Source: Rhodopseudomonas pseudopalustris (lineage in GTDB: Bacteria > Pseudomonadota > Alphaproteobacteria > Rhizobiales > Xanthobacteraceae). Taken from it: 64,000 nt of DNA. Each line of letters starts with the position of its first letter. Positions within the stretch are counted from its first letter, which is position 1. Under the pieces are notes generated by a model. It made no database searches. It was given only the letters and a program-made list of their open reading frames with translations, and was not told the DNA's origin. The stretch lies in assembly GCF_900110435.1 (NCBI RefSeq), contig NZ_FODT01000014.1, forward strand, positions 62,001-126,000, given 5' to 3'. A program made the position numbers and the translations under genes. Positions 48,727-58,218 of the stretch are shown piece after piece.

Positions 48727-49527
48727 CTACGCTGCACTTTCGTCGAAGCTGTCGGCGCGTTTCGGGGCCGCCTCGATCACCTGGATTCCGCGCGCGTCGC
48801 AGATGCTCTGCAACGCCGGAGGCAGCGCCTCATCGGTGACAAACGTCTGGATCTGGCTGAGATGCGCAATCCGCACCGGTGCGCTCCGCCGCAGCTTGGT
48901 CGAGTCGGCCACCAGCATCACGCTGCGGGCGTTGGCGATGATCGCCTGGGACGCTTGCACCTCGCTGTAGTCGAAGTCGAGCAAGGCGCCTTCCTCGTCG
49001 ATCGCCGAGGCGCCGATGATCGCATAGTCGACCTTGAACTGGCCAATCAGGCTGATCGCCGCCGAGCCGATCACCGCACCATCGGCGCGGCGCACCGTGC
49101 CGCCGGCGACGATCACCTCGATCCGCGGATATTTGTACAACAGCATCGCGACGTTGAGGTTGTTGGTAATCACCAGCAGTTCCTCGTGCGAGGTCAGCGC
49201 GTTCGCGACCTCCTCGGTCGTGGTGCCGATGTTGATGAACAGCGAGCAGCCGTTCGGGATCTGCGCCGCCGCGGCGGCCCCGATCGCCCGTTTTTCCTCG
49301 GCAGCGACGAAGCGGCGCGCCTCATAAGCAAGGTTCTCGACGCCGGAGGCGACGATCGCCCCGCCGTGGATTCGCGTCAGCGAGCGCTGATCGCACAGAT
49401 CGTTGAGATCCTTACGGATGGTCTGCGCCGAGACTTCGAAGCGGCGGGCGAGATCATCCACCATCACCCGACCGGAGGCGCGGGCGAGGTTGAGAATTTC
49501 GGACTGGCGATGGCTCAGAGTGGTCAC
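48727..49527 (-). CDS. glpR: DeoR-family repressor of glycerol metabolism
   Basis: 266 residues from the GTG at 49527, spaced seven bases from an AGG; a GTG six bases earlier is also possible. The HTH (SEILNLARASGRVMVDDLARRFEVSAQTIRKDLNDL) is followed by the DeoR sensor fold (INIGTTTEEVANAL, ITNNLNVAMLL, GGTVRRADGAVIGSAA, LVADSTKLRRSAPVRI). It is likely released from DNA by glycerol-3-phosphate. It lies directly upstream of glpD, as in Rhizobiales glpR-D-S-T-P-Q-U-V clusters. Confidence 0.93.
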   Translation of the reverse strand: MTTLSHRQSEILNLARASGRVMVDDLARRFEVSAQTIRKDLNDLCDQRSLTRIHGGAIVASGVENLAYEARRFVAAEEKRAIGAAAAAQIPNGCSLFINIGTTTEEVANALTSHEELLVITNNLNVAMLLYKYPRIEVIVAGGTVRRADGAVIGSAAISLIGQFKVDYAIIGASAIDEEGALLDFDYSEVQASQAIIANARSVMLVADSTKLRRSAPVRIAHLSQIQTFVTDEALPPALQSICDARGIQVIEAAPKRADSFDESAA

Positions 49528-49626
49528 ACGCACACCTGCAGCGGTTTCGCTCTATGGTGGGGGTGTTCGCGCCGCAGGTCAACGCGGCGGTGCTGAACTA
49601 TCACGACGAGTTATACGCCGGCGCCT

Positions 49627-50244
49627 TCAGGCCGGACGCGGCATTTCGAACATCGCGTCGGGCCTGATCTCGAAATAATCGCCGCGGCGCCCAGCGCGCA
49701 TGATCGGATGCGCCAGCGCGGTTTGGTAGACGCCATCCTGGATCAGCCGCTTGTCGATATGCACCGCGACCACTTCGCCGATCGTCAGCCAGGCTTCGGT
49801 CCGCGCACCATCGGCGCCCTTCAGCTGGATGATCTCCGACAACCGGCACTCGAACGACACCGGGCTTTCGGCGACCCGCGGCGGCTTCACCAGCCGGCTC
49901 GGCAGCTTGGTGAGGTTGCCGAGAGTGAACTCGTCGACTTCGTGCGGCACGGTCGCGGACGTCGCATTCATCGCCGGAGCCAATTCCATTGTCACCAGGT
50001 TCCAGACGAATTCGCCGGTCTCCTGGATGTTGGCGACGGTGTCCTTCCATGTCGTCGAGGAAAAGCCGATCAGCGGCGGCGTGTAGTTGAAGGCGTTGAA
50101 AAAGCTGTAAGGCGCGAGATTGACGTTGCCCTTGGCATCGCTGGACGAAATCCAGCCGATCGGCCGCGGCGCTATGATGGCGTTGAAGGGATCATGCTTG
50201 AGGCCGTGGCCATTCACCGGTTCGTAGGAGTGCAGATCGGTCAA
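49627..50244 (-). CDS. Flavin reductase-like (FMN-binding split-barrel) protein
   Basis: 205 residues from a TTG at 50244, preceded by AGGA at eight bases. HDPFNAIIAPRPIGWISS, GNVNLAPYSFFNAF and PPLIGFSS are the flavin-reductase domain blocks. It probably binds FMN and may reduce flavin or a substrate. It is the last gene after tetR on the same strand, with only 16 bp between, so it belongs to the RND operon. The longer frame to 50346 has no matching start. Confidence 0.87.
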   Translation of the reverse strand: MTDLHSYEPVNGHGLKHDPFNAIIAPRPIGWISSSDAKGNVNLAPYSFFNAFNYTPPLIGFSSTTWKDTVANIQETGEFVWNLVTMELAPAMNATSATVPHEVDEFTLGNLTKLPSRLVKPPRVAESPVSFECRLSEIIQLKGADGARTEAWLTIGEVVAVHIDKRLIQDGVYQTALAHPIMRAGRRGDYFEIRPDAMFEMPRPA

Positions 50245-50260
50245 GCGATTGTTCCTGGAG

Positions 50261-50875
50261 TTAGGGAGAAGCGGTGTGGCGGCCGGCGCGCAGACCAGCA
50301 AGCACGAAGTCGACCATCTGGTCGAGCGTCGGCCCCTCATTGTCAAAGCTCTGCGCGATCATCTGCGGGTGGAAAAAGCGAACCATCGCGGTGCAGGTGC
50401 AACCCGCCGCCAGTGGCACGTCGGGCGCATCGAATTCGCCGGTCGCCGCCCCTTGCGCAACCACCTGCCCGATGGCGGCGAGGATGTGCTCCATATGATT
50501 GATGCAGACGTCCCAGTTCTCCTCCATTGCGATGGCGACCATCTCGTGGAGTTTTTCGTCGCCGACGTAGCGCTCCCGGTTCATGCGATGGATAGTGCCG
50601 AGCAGGTCGCGCAGCCGCTTGGCCGCCGGACCATCCGCCGCAGCGATGTTCTCCGCCGCCTGCTCGACCTCACCCATCAGATGACGCGCCACACCCTTGT
50701 GGATCGCTTTCTTTGAATCGAAGAAGCGATACACATTCGCGGGGCTCATCTGCAGCACCTTGGCGATATCGGCCACGGTGGTCTTCTGATAGCCGATCTG
50801 ACGGAACAGCCGCTCCGCCACCACCAGGATGCGGCGGCGCATGTCGGCTTCGGTATTGTCTGTGATCAGCGTCAT
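50261..50875 (-). CDS. TetR-family transcriptional regulator
   Basis: 204 residues. The HTH is RRRILVVAERLFRQIGYQKTTVADIAKVLQMSPANVYRFFDSKKAI, with the usual YRFF recognition end. The C-terminal ligand region (GDEKLHEMVAIAMEENWDVC, CTCTAMVRFF) is of the kind paired with efflux pumps. It lies 18 bp downstream of the RND gene on the same strand; it likely represses the operon through the dyad at 55202-55223. Confidence 0.92.
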   Translation of the reverse strand: MTLITDNTEADMRRRILVVAERLFRQIGYQKTTVADIAKVLQMSPANVYRFFDSKKAIHKGVARHLMGEVEQAAENIAAADGPAAKRLRDLLGTIHRMNRERYVGDEKLHEMVAIAMEENWDVCINHMEHILAAIGQVVAQGAATGEFDAPDVPLAAGCTCTAMVRFFHPQMIAQSFDNEGPTLDQMVDFVLAGLRAGRHTASP

Positions 50876-50893
50876 TCTGGATCGGATATTGAA

Positions 50894-53800
50894 TTATTCA
50901 GCGGCGTCGGCAAGCGGAAACGCGCGCTGCGCCTGATCGGCATGTTGCGGTGCGAGGTCGGCTTCGCCACGACCGCCGCGCTCGTCGAGACTCTTGCGGA
51001 ACCACAGCGCGTACAGGCCGGGCAGATAGAACACCGTCAGGAAGGTGGCGACAAACAGACCGCCCATGATGGTAATCGCCATGGGCCCCCAGAACGCCGA
51101 GCGCGACAGCGGAATCATCGCGAGGATCGCAGCGAGCGCCGTGAGCACCACCGGCCGGGCGCGGCGCACCGTGGCTTCGACGATCGCCTCGCGGCGGGTC
51201 GCGCCCTGCGCGACATCGGTCTCGATCTGATCGACGAGAATCACGGTGTTGCGCATGATCATGCCGGCCAGCGCGATCAAACCGAGCAGCGCGACGAAAC
51301 CGAACGGCGCGTTGGCGACGTTGAGGCCGAGCGAGGCGCCGATTACCCCGAGCGGCGCCGTGAGAAACACCAGCAGCAGCCGCGGGAAGCTCTGCAACTG
51401 GATCATCAGCAGCGTCAGCATCGCGATCACCATCACCGGAAACAGGATGAACAACGAAGCGTTGCCCTTGGCGGCTTCCTCGATCGCGCCGCCGATCTCG
51501 ATCCGATAGGCGGACGGCAGGCTGTCACGGATTTCCTTGAGCTGCGGCCAGATCGCGTTCGTGACGTCCGGCGCTTGGACGCCTTCGGCGACATCGGCCC
51601 GCACAGTGATCGCCATATCGCGATTGCGACGCCACAGGATCGGCTCCTCATGGGCGTACTCGACCTTGGCGATCTGCGACAGTGGTACCGCGACGCCGTT
51701 GCGCGCGGTGATGGTGAGTTCACCGATGCGGCCGAGATCGAGCCGCTCGGACGCCACCGCGCGGGCGACGACGCCGATCTTCTCGACGCCATCGCGGACC
51801 GCCGTGACCTGCGCACCGGAGATCAGCATCGCGAGCGCCTGCGAGACGTCCTGTGGCGTCAGCCCGAGGGCGCGGGCGCGGTCCTGATCCACGACCAGCT
51901 TGAGATAGGGCGACTGCTCGTTCCAATCGAGATGCGGATCGATCACGTTGGGATTGGCTTTGACGATGTCGCGCACCTTGTAGGCGATCTCGCGGACCTT
52001 GGCGGTGTCGGAGCCGATCACCCGGAACTGCACGGGGAATCCGACCGGCGGGCCGAAGTTGAAACGATCGACCCGGACCCGAGCCTCGGCGAGCCGGCCG
52101 TCATGCGCCGCCTGTTCGAGCCGCGCCTTGATCCGCTCGCGCGCCGCGACGTCCTTGGCGACGATCACGATCTCGGCGAAGGATTCGGTCGGGAGCTGTG
52201 GGTTGAGGCCCATCCAGAACCGCGGCGAACCCTTGCCGACGTAAGCCGTGTAGGTCGCGATGTCGCCGTCGTCTTTCAACAGCGTCTCGGCCTGCTTCAC
52301 GGTGTTCATGGTGACGTTGAACGCGGTGCCTTCCGGCAGCCGCAGTTGCAGAAACAGTTCGGGCCGCTCGGACAGCGGGAAGAACTGCTGCTGGACATGG
52401 CCGAAGCCGACGATCGACGCGATGAAGATGCCGACGGTGGCGAGCACGACCGTCCCGCGCCGGCGCACGCACCAGGCCACGCCGGCGCGCAGCGCGCGAT
52501 AGATCCGGGTGTGATACACCTCGTCCGGATTGTGGCCTTTCTTGCCGGCGAAATCCGGAAGCAGCTTGACGCCGATATAGGGCGTGAAGATCACCGCGAC
52601 GAACCATGACGCGATCAGCGCGATCGCCACGATCCAGAAGATGCCGCCGGCATATTCGCCGACCGAGGAGTTGGCCAGGCCGATCGGCAGAAAGCCCACG
52701 GCCGTGACCAGCGTTCCGGTTAGCATCGGAAATGCGGTCGACTCCCAGGCGAACGACGCGGCGCGGGCGCGATCCCAGCCCTGCTCCATTTTGACGACCA
52801 TCATCTCGACCGCGATGATGGCGTCGTCGACCAGAAGGCCGAGCGCGATGATCAGCGCCCCGAGCGTGACGCGGTGCAGGTCGAGCGACATCACGTTCAT
52901 CACGATGAAGACGATCGCCAGCACCAGCGGCACCGACAGCGCGACCACGACGCCGGTGCGCCAACCGAGCGCCAGGAACGACACGAACAGCACGATCACC
53001 AGCGCCTCGAGGAACGAACTCATGAACTCGCCGACCGCATGTTTCACCACAAGCGGCTGGTCGGCGATCTGCTCGATCTCAATGCCCTGCGGCACGTCGC
53101 CCATGAACTCGGCGGTCGCGGCTTTCACGTGCTCGCCGAGATCGAGGATATTGGCGCCCGTGGCGGTGACCACACCGATGCCGATCGCAGGTTTACCCTT
53201 CTGCCGCACCAGATAGTCGGTCGGATCGACGTAGCCATGGGACACGGTCGCGATGTCGCCGAGCCGGAACACGCGGCCGTTGCTTTCCACCGGCGTCTCG
53301 GCAACGGCCTTGACGCCGTCGAGCGCACCGGTGACGCGCAGCGGCACGCGCTGCGACGAGGTTTCCACGGTGCCCGCCGGCGTCACCGCGTTCTGCTTGG
53401 CGAGCGAGTCGAACAGCGCCTGCGGCGTCAGGCCGAGGGTGGCGAGTTTCGCGTGCGAGAACTCCACATAGATCCGCTCGTCCTGGGCGCCATAGATATT
53501 GACCTTGGTGACGTTCTCGACCTTCAGCAGCCGCTGGCGCAGGCCTTCGGCTGCCTTCTTCAACTGCGCGTAGTTGGCGCCGTCTCCGGTCATCATATAG
53601 AGGATCGAATCGACGTCGCTGTATTCGTCGTTGATGTTCGGGCCGATCAGATTGCTCGGAAGTTGCGGCGCGACATCCCACAGCTTCTTACGCAGCAGAT
53701 ACAAAAGATGCGGCACCTCGGCGGGCGACGTCGAGTCGCGGAAGGTCACCTGCATCGCGGTGAAGGAGGCCTTCGAATAGGTCTGCACCTTTTCGAAATA

Positions 53801-54034
53801 GGGCAACTCCTGCAGCTTCTTCTCGATCGGATCGGCGACTTGCGCCTGCATTTCCGCCGCGGTGGCGCCCGGCCAGATCACCGAGATCACCGCCACCTTG
53901 ACGGTGAAGGACGGATCCTCGGCGCGGCCGAGCCGCTGATAGGAGTAGATGCCGGAGAGGCCCAGCGCGAAGATCAGGAACAGGATCAGCGCCGGGTGCT
54001 TGACCGCCCACGCCGAGAGATTGAACCACCGCAT
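50894..54034 (-). CDS. RND-family efflux transporter permease
   Basis: 1046 residues, twelve-helix inner-membrane proton-driven exporter. GLLVDDAIIAVEMM in helix 4 carries the paired acidic proton relay, and GGAIEEAAKGNASLFILFP, LIALAGMIMRNTVILVDQIETDV and RARPVVLTALAAILAMIPL are typical of AcrB/MexF-like pumps. It would move drugs, solvents or biocides from the inner membrane or periplasm. Its partner adaptor lies 17 bp upstream. An outer-membrane channel gene is not in this operon. Confidence 0.95.
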   Translation of the reverse strand: MRWFNLSAWAVKHPALILFLIFALGLSGIYSYQRLGRAEDPSFTVKVAVISVIWPGATAAEMQAQVADPIEKKLQELPYFEKVQTYSKASFTAMQVTFRDSTSPAEVPHLLYLLRKKLWDVAPQLPSNLIGPNINDEYSDVDSILYMMTGDGANYAQLKKAAEGLRQRLLKVENVTKVNIYGAQDERIYVEFSHAKLATLGLTPQALFDSLAKQNAVTPAGTVETSSQRVPLRVTGALDGVKAVAETPVESNGRVFRLGDIATVSHGYVDPTDYLVRQKGKPAIGIGVVTATGANILDLGEHVKAATAEFMGDVPQGIEIEQIADQPLVVKHAVGEFMSSFLEALVIVLFVSFLALGWRTGVVVALSVPLVLAIVFIVMNVMSLDLHRVTLGALIIALGLLVDDAIIAVEMMVVKMEQGWDRARAASFAWESTAFPMLTGTLVTAVGFLPIGLANSSVGEYAGGIFWIVAIALIASWFVAVIFTPYIGVKLLPDFAGKKGHNPDEVYHTRIYRALRAGVAWCVRRRGTVVLATVGIFIASIVGFGHVQQQFFPLSERPELFLQLRLPEGTAFNVTMNTVKQAETLLKDDGDIATYTAYVGKGSPRFWMGLNPQLPTESFAEIVIVAKDVAARERIKARLEQAAHDGRLAEARVRVDRFNFGPPVGFPVQFRVIGSDTAKVREIAYKVRDIVKANPNVIDPHLDWNEQSPYLKLVVDQDRARALGLTPQDVSQALAMLISGAQVTAVRDGVEKIGVVARAVASERLDLGRIGELTITARNGVAVPLSQIAKVEYAHEEPILWRRNRDMAITVRADVAEGVQAPDVTNAIWPQLKEIRDSLPSAYRIEIGGAIEEAAKGNASLFILFPVMVIAMLTLLMIQLQSFPRLLLVFLTAPLGVIGASLGLNVANAPFGFVALLGLIALAGMIMRNTVILVDQIETDVAQGATRREAIVEATVRRARPVVLTALAAILAMIPLSRSAFWGPMAITIMGGLFVATFLTVFYLPGLYALWFRKSLDERGGRGEADLAPQHADQAQRAFPLADAAE

Positions 54035-54050
54035 CGGCGCGTCTCGCGAT

Positions 54051-55178
54051 CTAGAACGACAACGATGACACGATCCGGACCCTCTCGGCCGGATCGAGCT
54101 TTTGCACGCCGAGCACGACCACCTTGGCGCCCTCCTCGACGCCGCCGCTGATCACCACATGATCGGTCTCGTAGGCCTTCACGGTGACCGGCTTCAGCGT
54201 CACCTGACCGGACCCATCGACAACGTAGATCGACGACGCGCCGCCCTGATTGAACAATGCCGAAAGGGGCAGCCGCGCCACGCGATCGGTCGCCGAATCG
54301 GCGAGCGTCAATGTCGCGGTCATGCCGAGCGAGACGCGGTCGTCGGCATCGGGCAACAGGAACTTGGCGAGGTAGGTGCGGGTCGCCGGGTCAGCCATCG
54401 GCGCAATCTCGCGCAGCTTCGCTGCGTAGGTCTTGCCGGGCTCGGACCACAGCGTGACGCGGGCCTCGCCCTGCTTGGCGCGCCCCACCAGCGTCTCCGG
54501 AATCGCGACCACGGCCTCCTTCTCGCCGAACCGCGCCACGCGGAACGCCGGCTGCCCGGCCGCGACCACCTGGCCGGCGTCGATCAGCGTTGCGGTGATG
54601 ACGCCGCGGGTATCGGCAATGAGGCTCGCATAGGACAGCGCGTTGCGGGTCAGGTCCACCGAACGCTCGGCACGGGCGAAGCGGGCGCGGGCCTCATCCG
54701 CCGCGGCGTGCGCCTGATCCATTTGCGCTTCCGTCGCCCAACCCTTGGCGCGAAGCTCCCTGACGCGGTTCTCGGACGCGGTCGCCTGCGCCAGCACGCC
54801 CTTGGCGGCGCGGTGCTCGGCCTCGGATTGTTCCGTTTGCAGTTTGAGATCGGTCTGGTCGAGCAGCGCCAGCGGTTGGTCGATCTCGACGGTCTGCCCG
54901 ACCTCGACAAGGCGCTTCGCGACCTTTCCGGAGACCCGGAAGCCGATATCGGTCTCGATCCGCGGCCGGACCGTCCCGACGAAACTGCGTTCGGGAGAGG
55001 CCGCGATATAATGCACGGTCTCGACCAGGACGGGCCGATCAGAGCGCTCCTTCTTGACCTGCTTGTCGTTGCAGCCGGCCAGCCCGATCGCCGCGAATGC
55101 GATCAGCAAGCCGATGAACAACCGGATAAATCCATCGAAAATCGGGTGCGCAAGCATCGACAGGTCCTCGAACGACAA
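54051..55178 (-). CDS. RND efflux periplasmic adaptor (membrane fusion) lipoprotein
   Basis: 375 residues. The leader ends with a lipobox (IGLAGC), so the mature protein is a lipoprotein. GTVRPRIETDIGFRVSGKVAKRL is the start of the barrel-sandwich hybrid, a coiled-coil hairpin follows (TEQSEAEHRAAKGVLAQATASENRVRELRAKG), then the beta-barrel. It connects the RND pump to an outer-membrane channel. First gene of the operon; starts at 55178 or 55157. Confidence 0.93.
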   Translation of the reverse strand: MSFEDLSMLAHPIFDGFIRLFIGLLIAFAAIGLAGCNDKQVKKERSDRPVLVETVHYIAASPERSFVGTVRPRIETDIGFRVSGKVAKRLVEVGQTVEIDQPLALLDQTDLKLQTEQSEAEHRAAKGVLAQATASENRVRELRAKGWATEAQMDQAHAAADEARARFARAERSVDLTRNALSYASLIADTRGVITATLIDAGQVVAAGQPAFRVARFGEKEAVVAIPETLVGRAKQGEARVTLWSEPGKTYAAKLREIAPMADPATRTYLAKFLLPDADDRVSLGMTATLTLADSATDRVARLPLSALFNQGGASSIYVVDGSGQVTLKPVTVKAYETDHVVISGGVEEGAKVVVLGVQKLDPAERVRIVSSLSF

Positions 55179-55201
55179 CGATGGAACTGTCTACTGAACA
55201 C

Positions 55202-55223
55202 TGACGATTGTCAATAATCATCA
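55202..55223 (-). promoter_or_regulatory. Probable TetR operator/promoter of the efflux operon
   Basis: TGACGATT GTCAAT AATCATCA is an inverted repeat with one mismatch per arm, 24 bp before the first start codon. On the minus strand its middle includes TTGACA (55214-55209), a -35 match, with TAGACA about 15 bases on as a weak -10. So the dyad overlaps the likely promoter. Regulation by the TetR encoded in the operon is inferred. Confidence 0.65.
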
Positions 55224-55248
55224 GAGTTCAGGATTCCGGCGCCCTGCT

Positions 55249-55545
55249 TTATGCTTGTGCTCCGTCGTAGGCCCGCTGAAATGCGTCGCCATCGAGCTTC
55301 GCCATTTTCATCATGGCCTGCGTTACCCGTTCCGCACCCGCTCGAACGGAGCCGCTGAACAGTTTCGGCAGGATCGACGGAACGATCTGCCGGGACCGGC
55401 CGTAGCGATCGCGAAGCCAGCCACACCGGTCCGGCGTACCGCCGTTGAGCAGCGCATCCCACAGTCGATCGACCTCGGCCTGATCGGCGCAGTCGATCTT
55501 GAAAGAGATATGCCGAGGACGAATGTGATCGCCCGATCCCGACAT
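55249..55545 (-). pseudogene. Remnant of a VOC/PhnB-like protein, C-terminal part only
   Basis: 98 residues. HISFKIDCADQAEVDRLWDALLNGGTPDRCGWLRDRYGRSRQIVPSILPKLF is the second half of a PhnB-like (3-demethylubiquinone methyltransferase-like) VOC-fold protein, whose full length is normally about 150-160 residues. The first beta-alpha-beta unit (WFDxxAEEAxxFYxxxF) is missing; only 42 bp separate this frame from the kinase stop. Probably a 5'-deleted gene, although translation from its own ATG is possible. Confidence 0.7.
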
Positions 55546-55587
55546 CCCAGAAGCGATCGGTGGCCCCCCGGGCAGGACGGCGTTGCC

Positions 55588-58218
55588 TCAGCTCGCCAGT
55601 TTGAAGCTGGCCTCGCAGTGCGGACGCAATTCCGACAACGCCTTCGCCAGTTGCCCGGTTTGGAAGTCGAGCGCGTCCGGCGATACGATGGCCGAGTTCT
55701 GCTCGATCGAACGCGCGATATCGGCGATGAGCGAGAACCCTAGCGTTGCGGCGCCGCCCTTCATGGAATGCGCCTCGACCGCCAACAGGTCGCGATCGAT
55801 CTTGTTACCGAATTGCCTGAAAAGCGCGATGCGGCGCTCGGTTTCGCTGAAAAACAGCGTCACCATTTCATTGATCTGATCCCGACCGATTTCCTCGGCG
55901 AGTTCGGTCAGGATGTTCAGATCAAGCGGCGCAGGTTCTGCTGCGGGAGGCGCCGCGATCCCGGCTGCGCTGCCGCCGCCGCGGAGCGCACGCAACACCG
56001 CTGCGACCAGCGCCGGCTTGCGTAGCGGCTTGGCGAGGAAGTCGGTCATTCCGGCTTCGCGACAAATCCTGATGTCGTCGGGGAACGCGTTTGCGGTCAG
56101 TGCGATGACCGGCAGCCCTTCGAGCGCACCGCCGCGGCTGCGGATCGCGCGCGTGGCGGCGAGACCGTCCATCGTCGGCATCCGCACATCCATCAATACG
56201 ACGTCGAACTCCTCTTGCGCGAGCATGCGCAACGCTTCGGCGCCATCGGAGACGACTTGCGCGTCGGCAGCGAATTCCTGCAACATCTTCATCACCACCA
56301 GCTGATTGGTAGCGTCGTCCTCGGCGATCAGCACACGCAGCGGTCGACCGAGCATCGCGATCCGGGTCCGGAGATCGTCATTGCCGACGCGTTCCAGCCG
56401 ATGATCGGAGATCAGCGCATTGGTCCAGGGCAAATCGAGGCTGAAGCGGAACGTCGACCCCTCGCCCGGTTTCGAAGTGACATCGATTGCGCCGCCCATT
56501 TGCTCGACGATCCGCCGACTGATCGCGAGCCCCAGCCCCGTGCCGCCGAACCGCCGGTTGATCGACGCGTCGCCTTGCGCGAATTCGGTGAATAGCGAGC
56601 CCATCTGCTCCGGCGGGATGCCGATGCCGGTGTCGGTGACCTGCCACTCGATCGTCGCGTGGGCGTCGTCACGCTTGACGCAGGTCAGCACGATCGAAAC
56701 GCTGCCGTGATCGGTGAATTTGACGGCGTTGAACGCGAGGTTGAGCAGCACCTGGCGGATGCGCGCGGCGTCTCCGGTCAGGGCCGGCGGCAAGCGCGGA
56801 TCGACATCGATCTTGAGCGCCAGCCCCTTGGCCCGGGCGTTCGGCTCGACGATCGAGCGCACCGCATCGACCAGCACGGAGGGCGAGAAGTTGACCTGCT
56901 CGAATTCGAGGCGGCCCACTTCGAGCTTAGACAGATCGAGAATGTCATTGAGGATACGCAGCAGATTGTCGCCGGAGTCGCGGATAGTGGCGACCGCGTG
57001 CTGCTGGTCGGGATCGAGCTTGGTCTCGAGCAGCGAATTGGCGAGGCCCAACACGCCATTCATCGGCGTGCGAATCTCGTGGCTCATCATCGCCAGGAAG
57101 CCGGATTTCGCCCGATTCTCCGCTTCGGCCTGCTCGGCGCGCCGCCGCTCGGTGACGTCGCGTCCGACTCCGCGATAACCGGCGAACTCGTCATTGTAAT
57201 CGAACATCGGCTTAGCCGTCAGTGACCACAGCCGCGGACTCCCGCCGATCGTCACGTGCACGATCAGCTCATCCATCGGCTCGCGCATCACCATCTTGGC
57301 GGCGACGGTGGCCGCACAACGGCCGTCGTCTGAACACAGCATACCGATCACGTCGGACAGCAGTGCGCCGCACAGGATGTTGGCGGGCAGATGCGCCACC
57401 TCGACGAAACGGTCGGGCACGTGCACCAACCGTCCCTGGGTGTCAGTCTGCCACAGCCAATCGCTGGCGTTGGCCTGAAAGTCCTTGAGCAGCAGCGAGA
57501 TGATTTCGGTGTTGCGCTCCAGTTCAAACTTCGCGCGCAGATTGTCGAAGAACATCTCACCGTGCGACACCAGATTGCGCGAGATGAACAGCGCGTAGAG
57601 CATCAGAAACGCAATGGTGATCAGATAGCTGGTGCCGGTGCACAGTATCAGCGAGATCGCGGCGCAGAGCACCATCGCCCAAGTGTAGGCGAGGCCGGCG
57701 CGGGGCACCGTCGACAGCGCAAACGCGCCGCCTGACATCATGCCGGTGACAAGGCAGCCAATGATCAACTGATCGGAAGGTGTGGCGTTGGGAAACAGCG
57801 CGATCGGCATGGCGCCCCAGATCAGACCGAGGATCAACGCCTGCACGCTCATCCGTCGGGTCGCGTTCGTCGAGGCCTCACGCGGCGGCGCACGCCGCGA
57901 CTTGTGCCACGACCGCATTGCCAATCCGGCAACCGCGCAGATGGCGCCGAACCACGCCAGCAAGAAGGCGTGGGGGCCGGTGTCCCAAAACACCATCACC
58001 ACAAGGGTCGCGTTGATCACATTGATCGACATCGTCACCGGTACGAGCCGGCTGACGCTTTGAATCTGCGCGGCGCGGATCAGCCGCAACTCGCGCTCGT
58101 CGATATCGGCTGGCACCAGCGTGCCGGCGCCACGACCGCGGAGCCAGGACGCGAGCCTCGATATCCAATCCTCTCGAGGCTCCCGCACCTTTGTCATTAC
58201 TTGCCGTAGGCCGGTCAT
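55588..58218 (-). CDS. Membrane hybrid sensor histidine kinase with receiver and HPt domains
   Basis: 876 residues with a complete phosphorelay in one chain. Five or six membrane helices are in 57-215 (no large periplasmic domain), then a PAS-like domain (WLWQTDTQGRLVHVPDRF, about 254-355), HisKA with His380 (MMSHEIRTPMNG), HATPase (NAVKF, DTGIGIP, GTGLGL), receiver with Asp677 (VVLMDVRMP) and HPt with His817 (AHSMKGGAATLG). The output regulator is not adjacent. Start 58218; a small remnant gene follows. Confidence 0.95.
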   Translation of the reverse strand: MTGLRQVMTKVREPREDWISRLASWLRGRGAGTLVPADIDERELRLIRAAQIQSVSRLVPVTMSINVINATLVVMVFWDTGPHAFLLAWFGAICAVAGLAMRSWHKSRRAPPREASTNATRRMSVQALILGLIWGAMPIALFPNATPSDQLIIGCLVTGMMSGGAFALSTVPRAGLAYTWAMVLCAAISLILCTGTSYLITIAFLMLYALFISRNLVSHGEMFFDNLRAKFELERNTEIISLLLKDFQANASDWLWQTDTQGRLVHVPDRFVEVAHLPANILCGALLSDVIGMLCSDDGRCAATVAAKMVMREPMDELIVHVTIGGSPRLWSLTAKPMFDYNDEFAGYRGVGRDVTERRRAEQAEAENRAKSGFLAMMSHEIRTPMNGVLGLANSLLETKLDPDQQHAVATIRDSGDNLLRILNDILDLSKLEVGRLEFEQVNFSPSVLVDAVRSIVEPNARAKGLALKIDVDPRLPPALTGDAARIRQVLLNLAFNAVKFTDHGSVSIVLTCVKRDDAHATIEWQVTDTGIGIPPEQMGSLFTEFAQGDASINRRFGGTGLGLAISRRIVEQMGGAIDVTSKPGEGSTFRFSLDLPWTNALISDHRLERVGNDDLRTRIAMLGRPLRVLIAEDDATNQLVVMKMLQEFAADAQVVSDGAEALRMLAQEEFDVVLMDVRMPTMDGLAATRAIRSRGGALEGLPVIALTANAFPDDIRICREAGMTDFLAKPLRKPALVAAVLRALRGGGSAAGIAAPPAAEPAPLDLNILTELAEEIGRDQINEMVTLFFSETERRIALFRQFGNKIDRDLLAVEAHSMKGGAATLGFSLIADIARSIEQNSAIVSPDALDFQTGQLAKALSELRPHCEASFKLAS

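Noticed and set aside
51000-54151. Long plus-strand frames opposite the RND pump
   Set aside because: GC-rich third-position shadows of the pump gene with no domain match.
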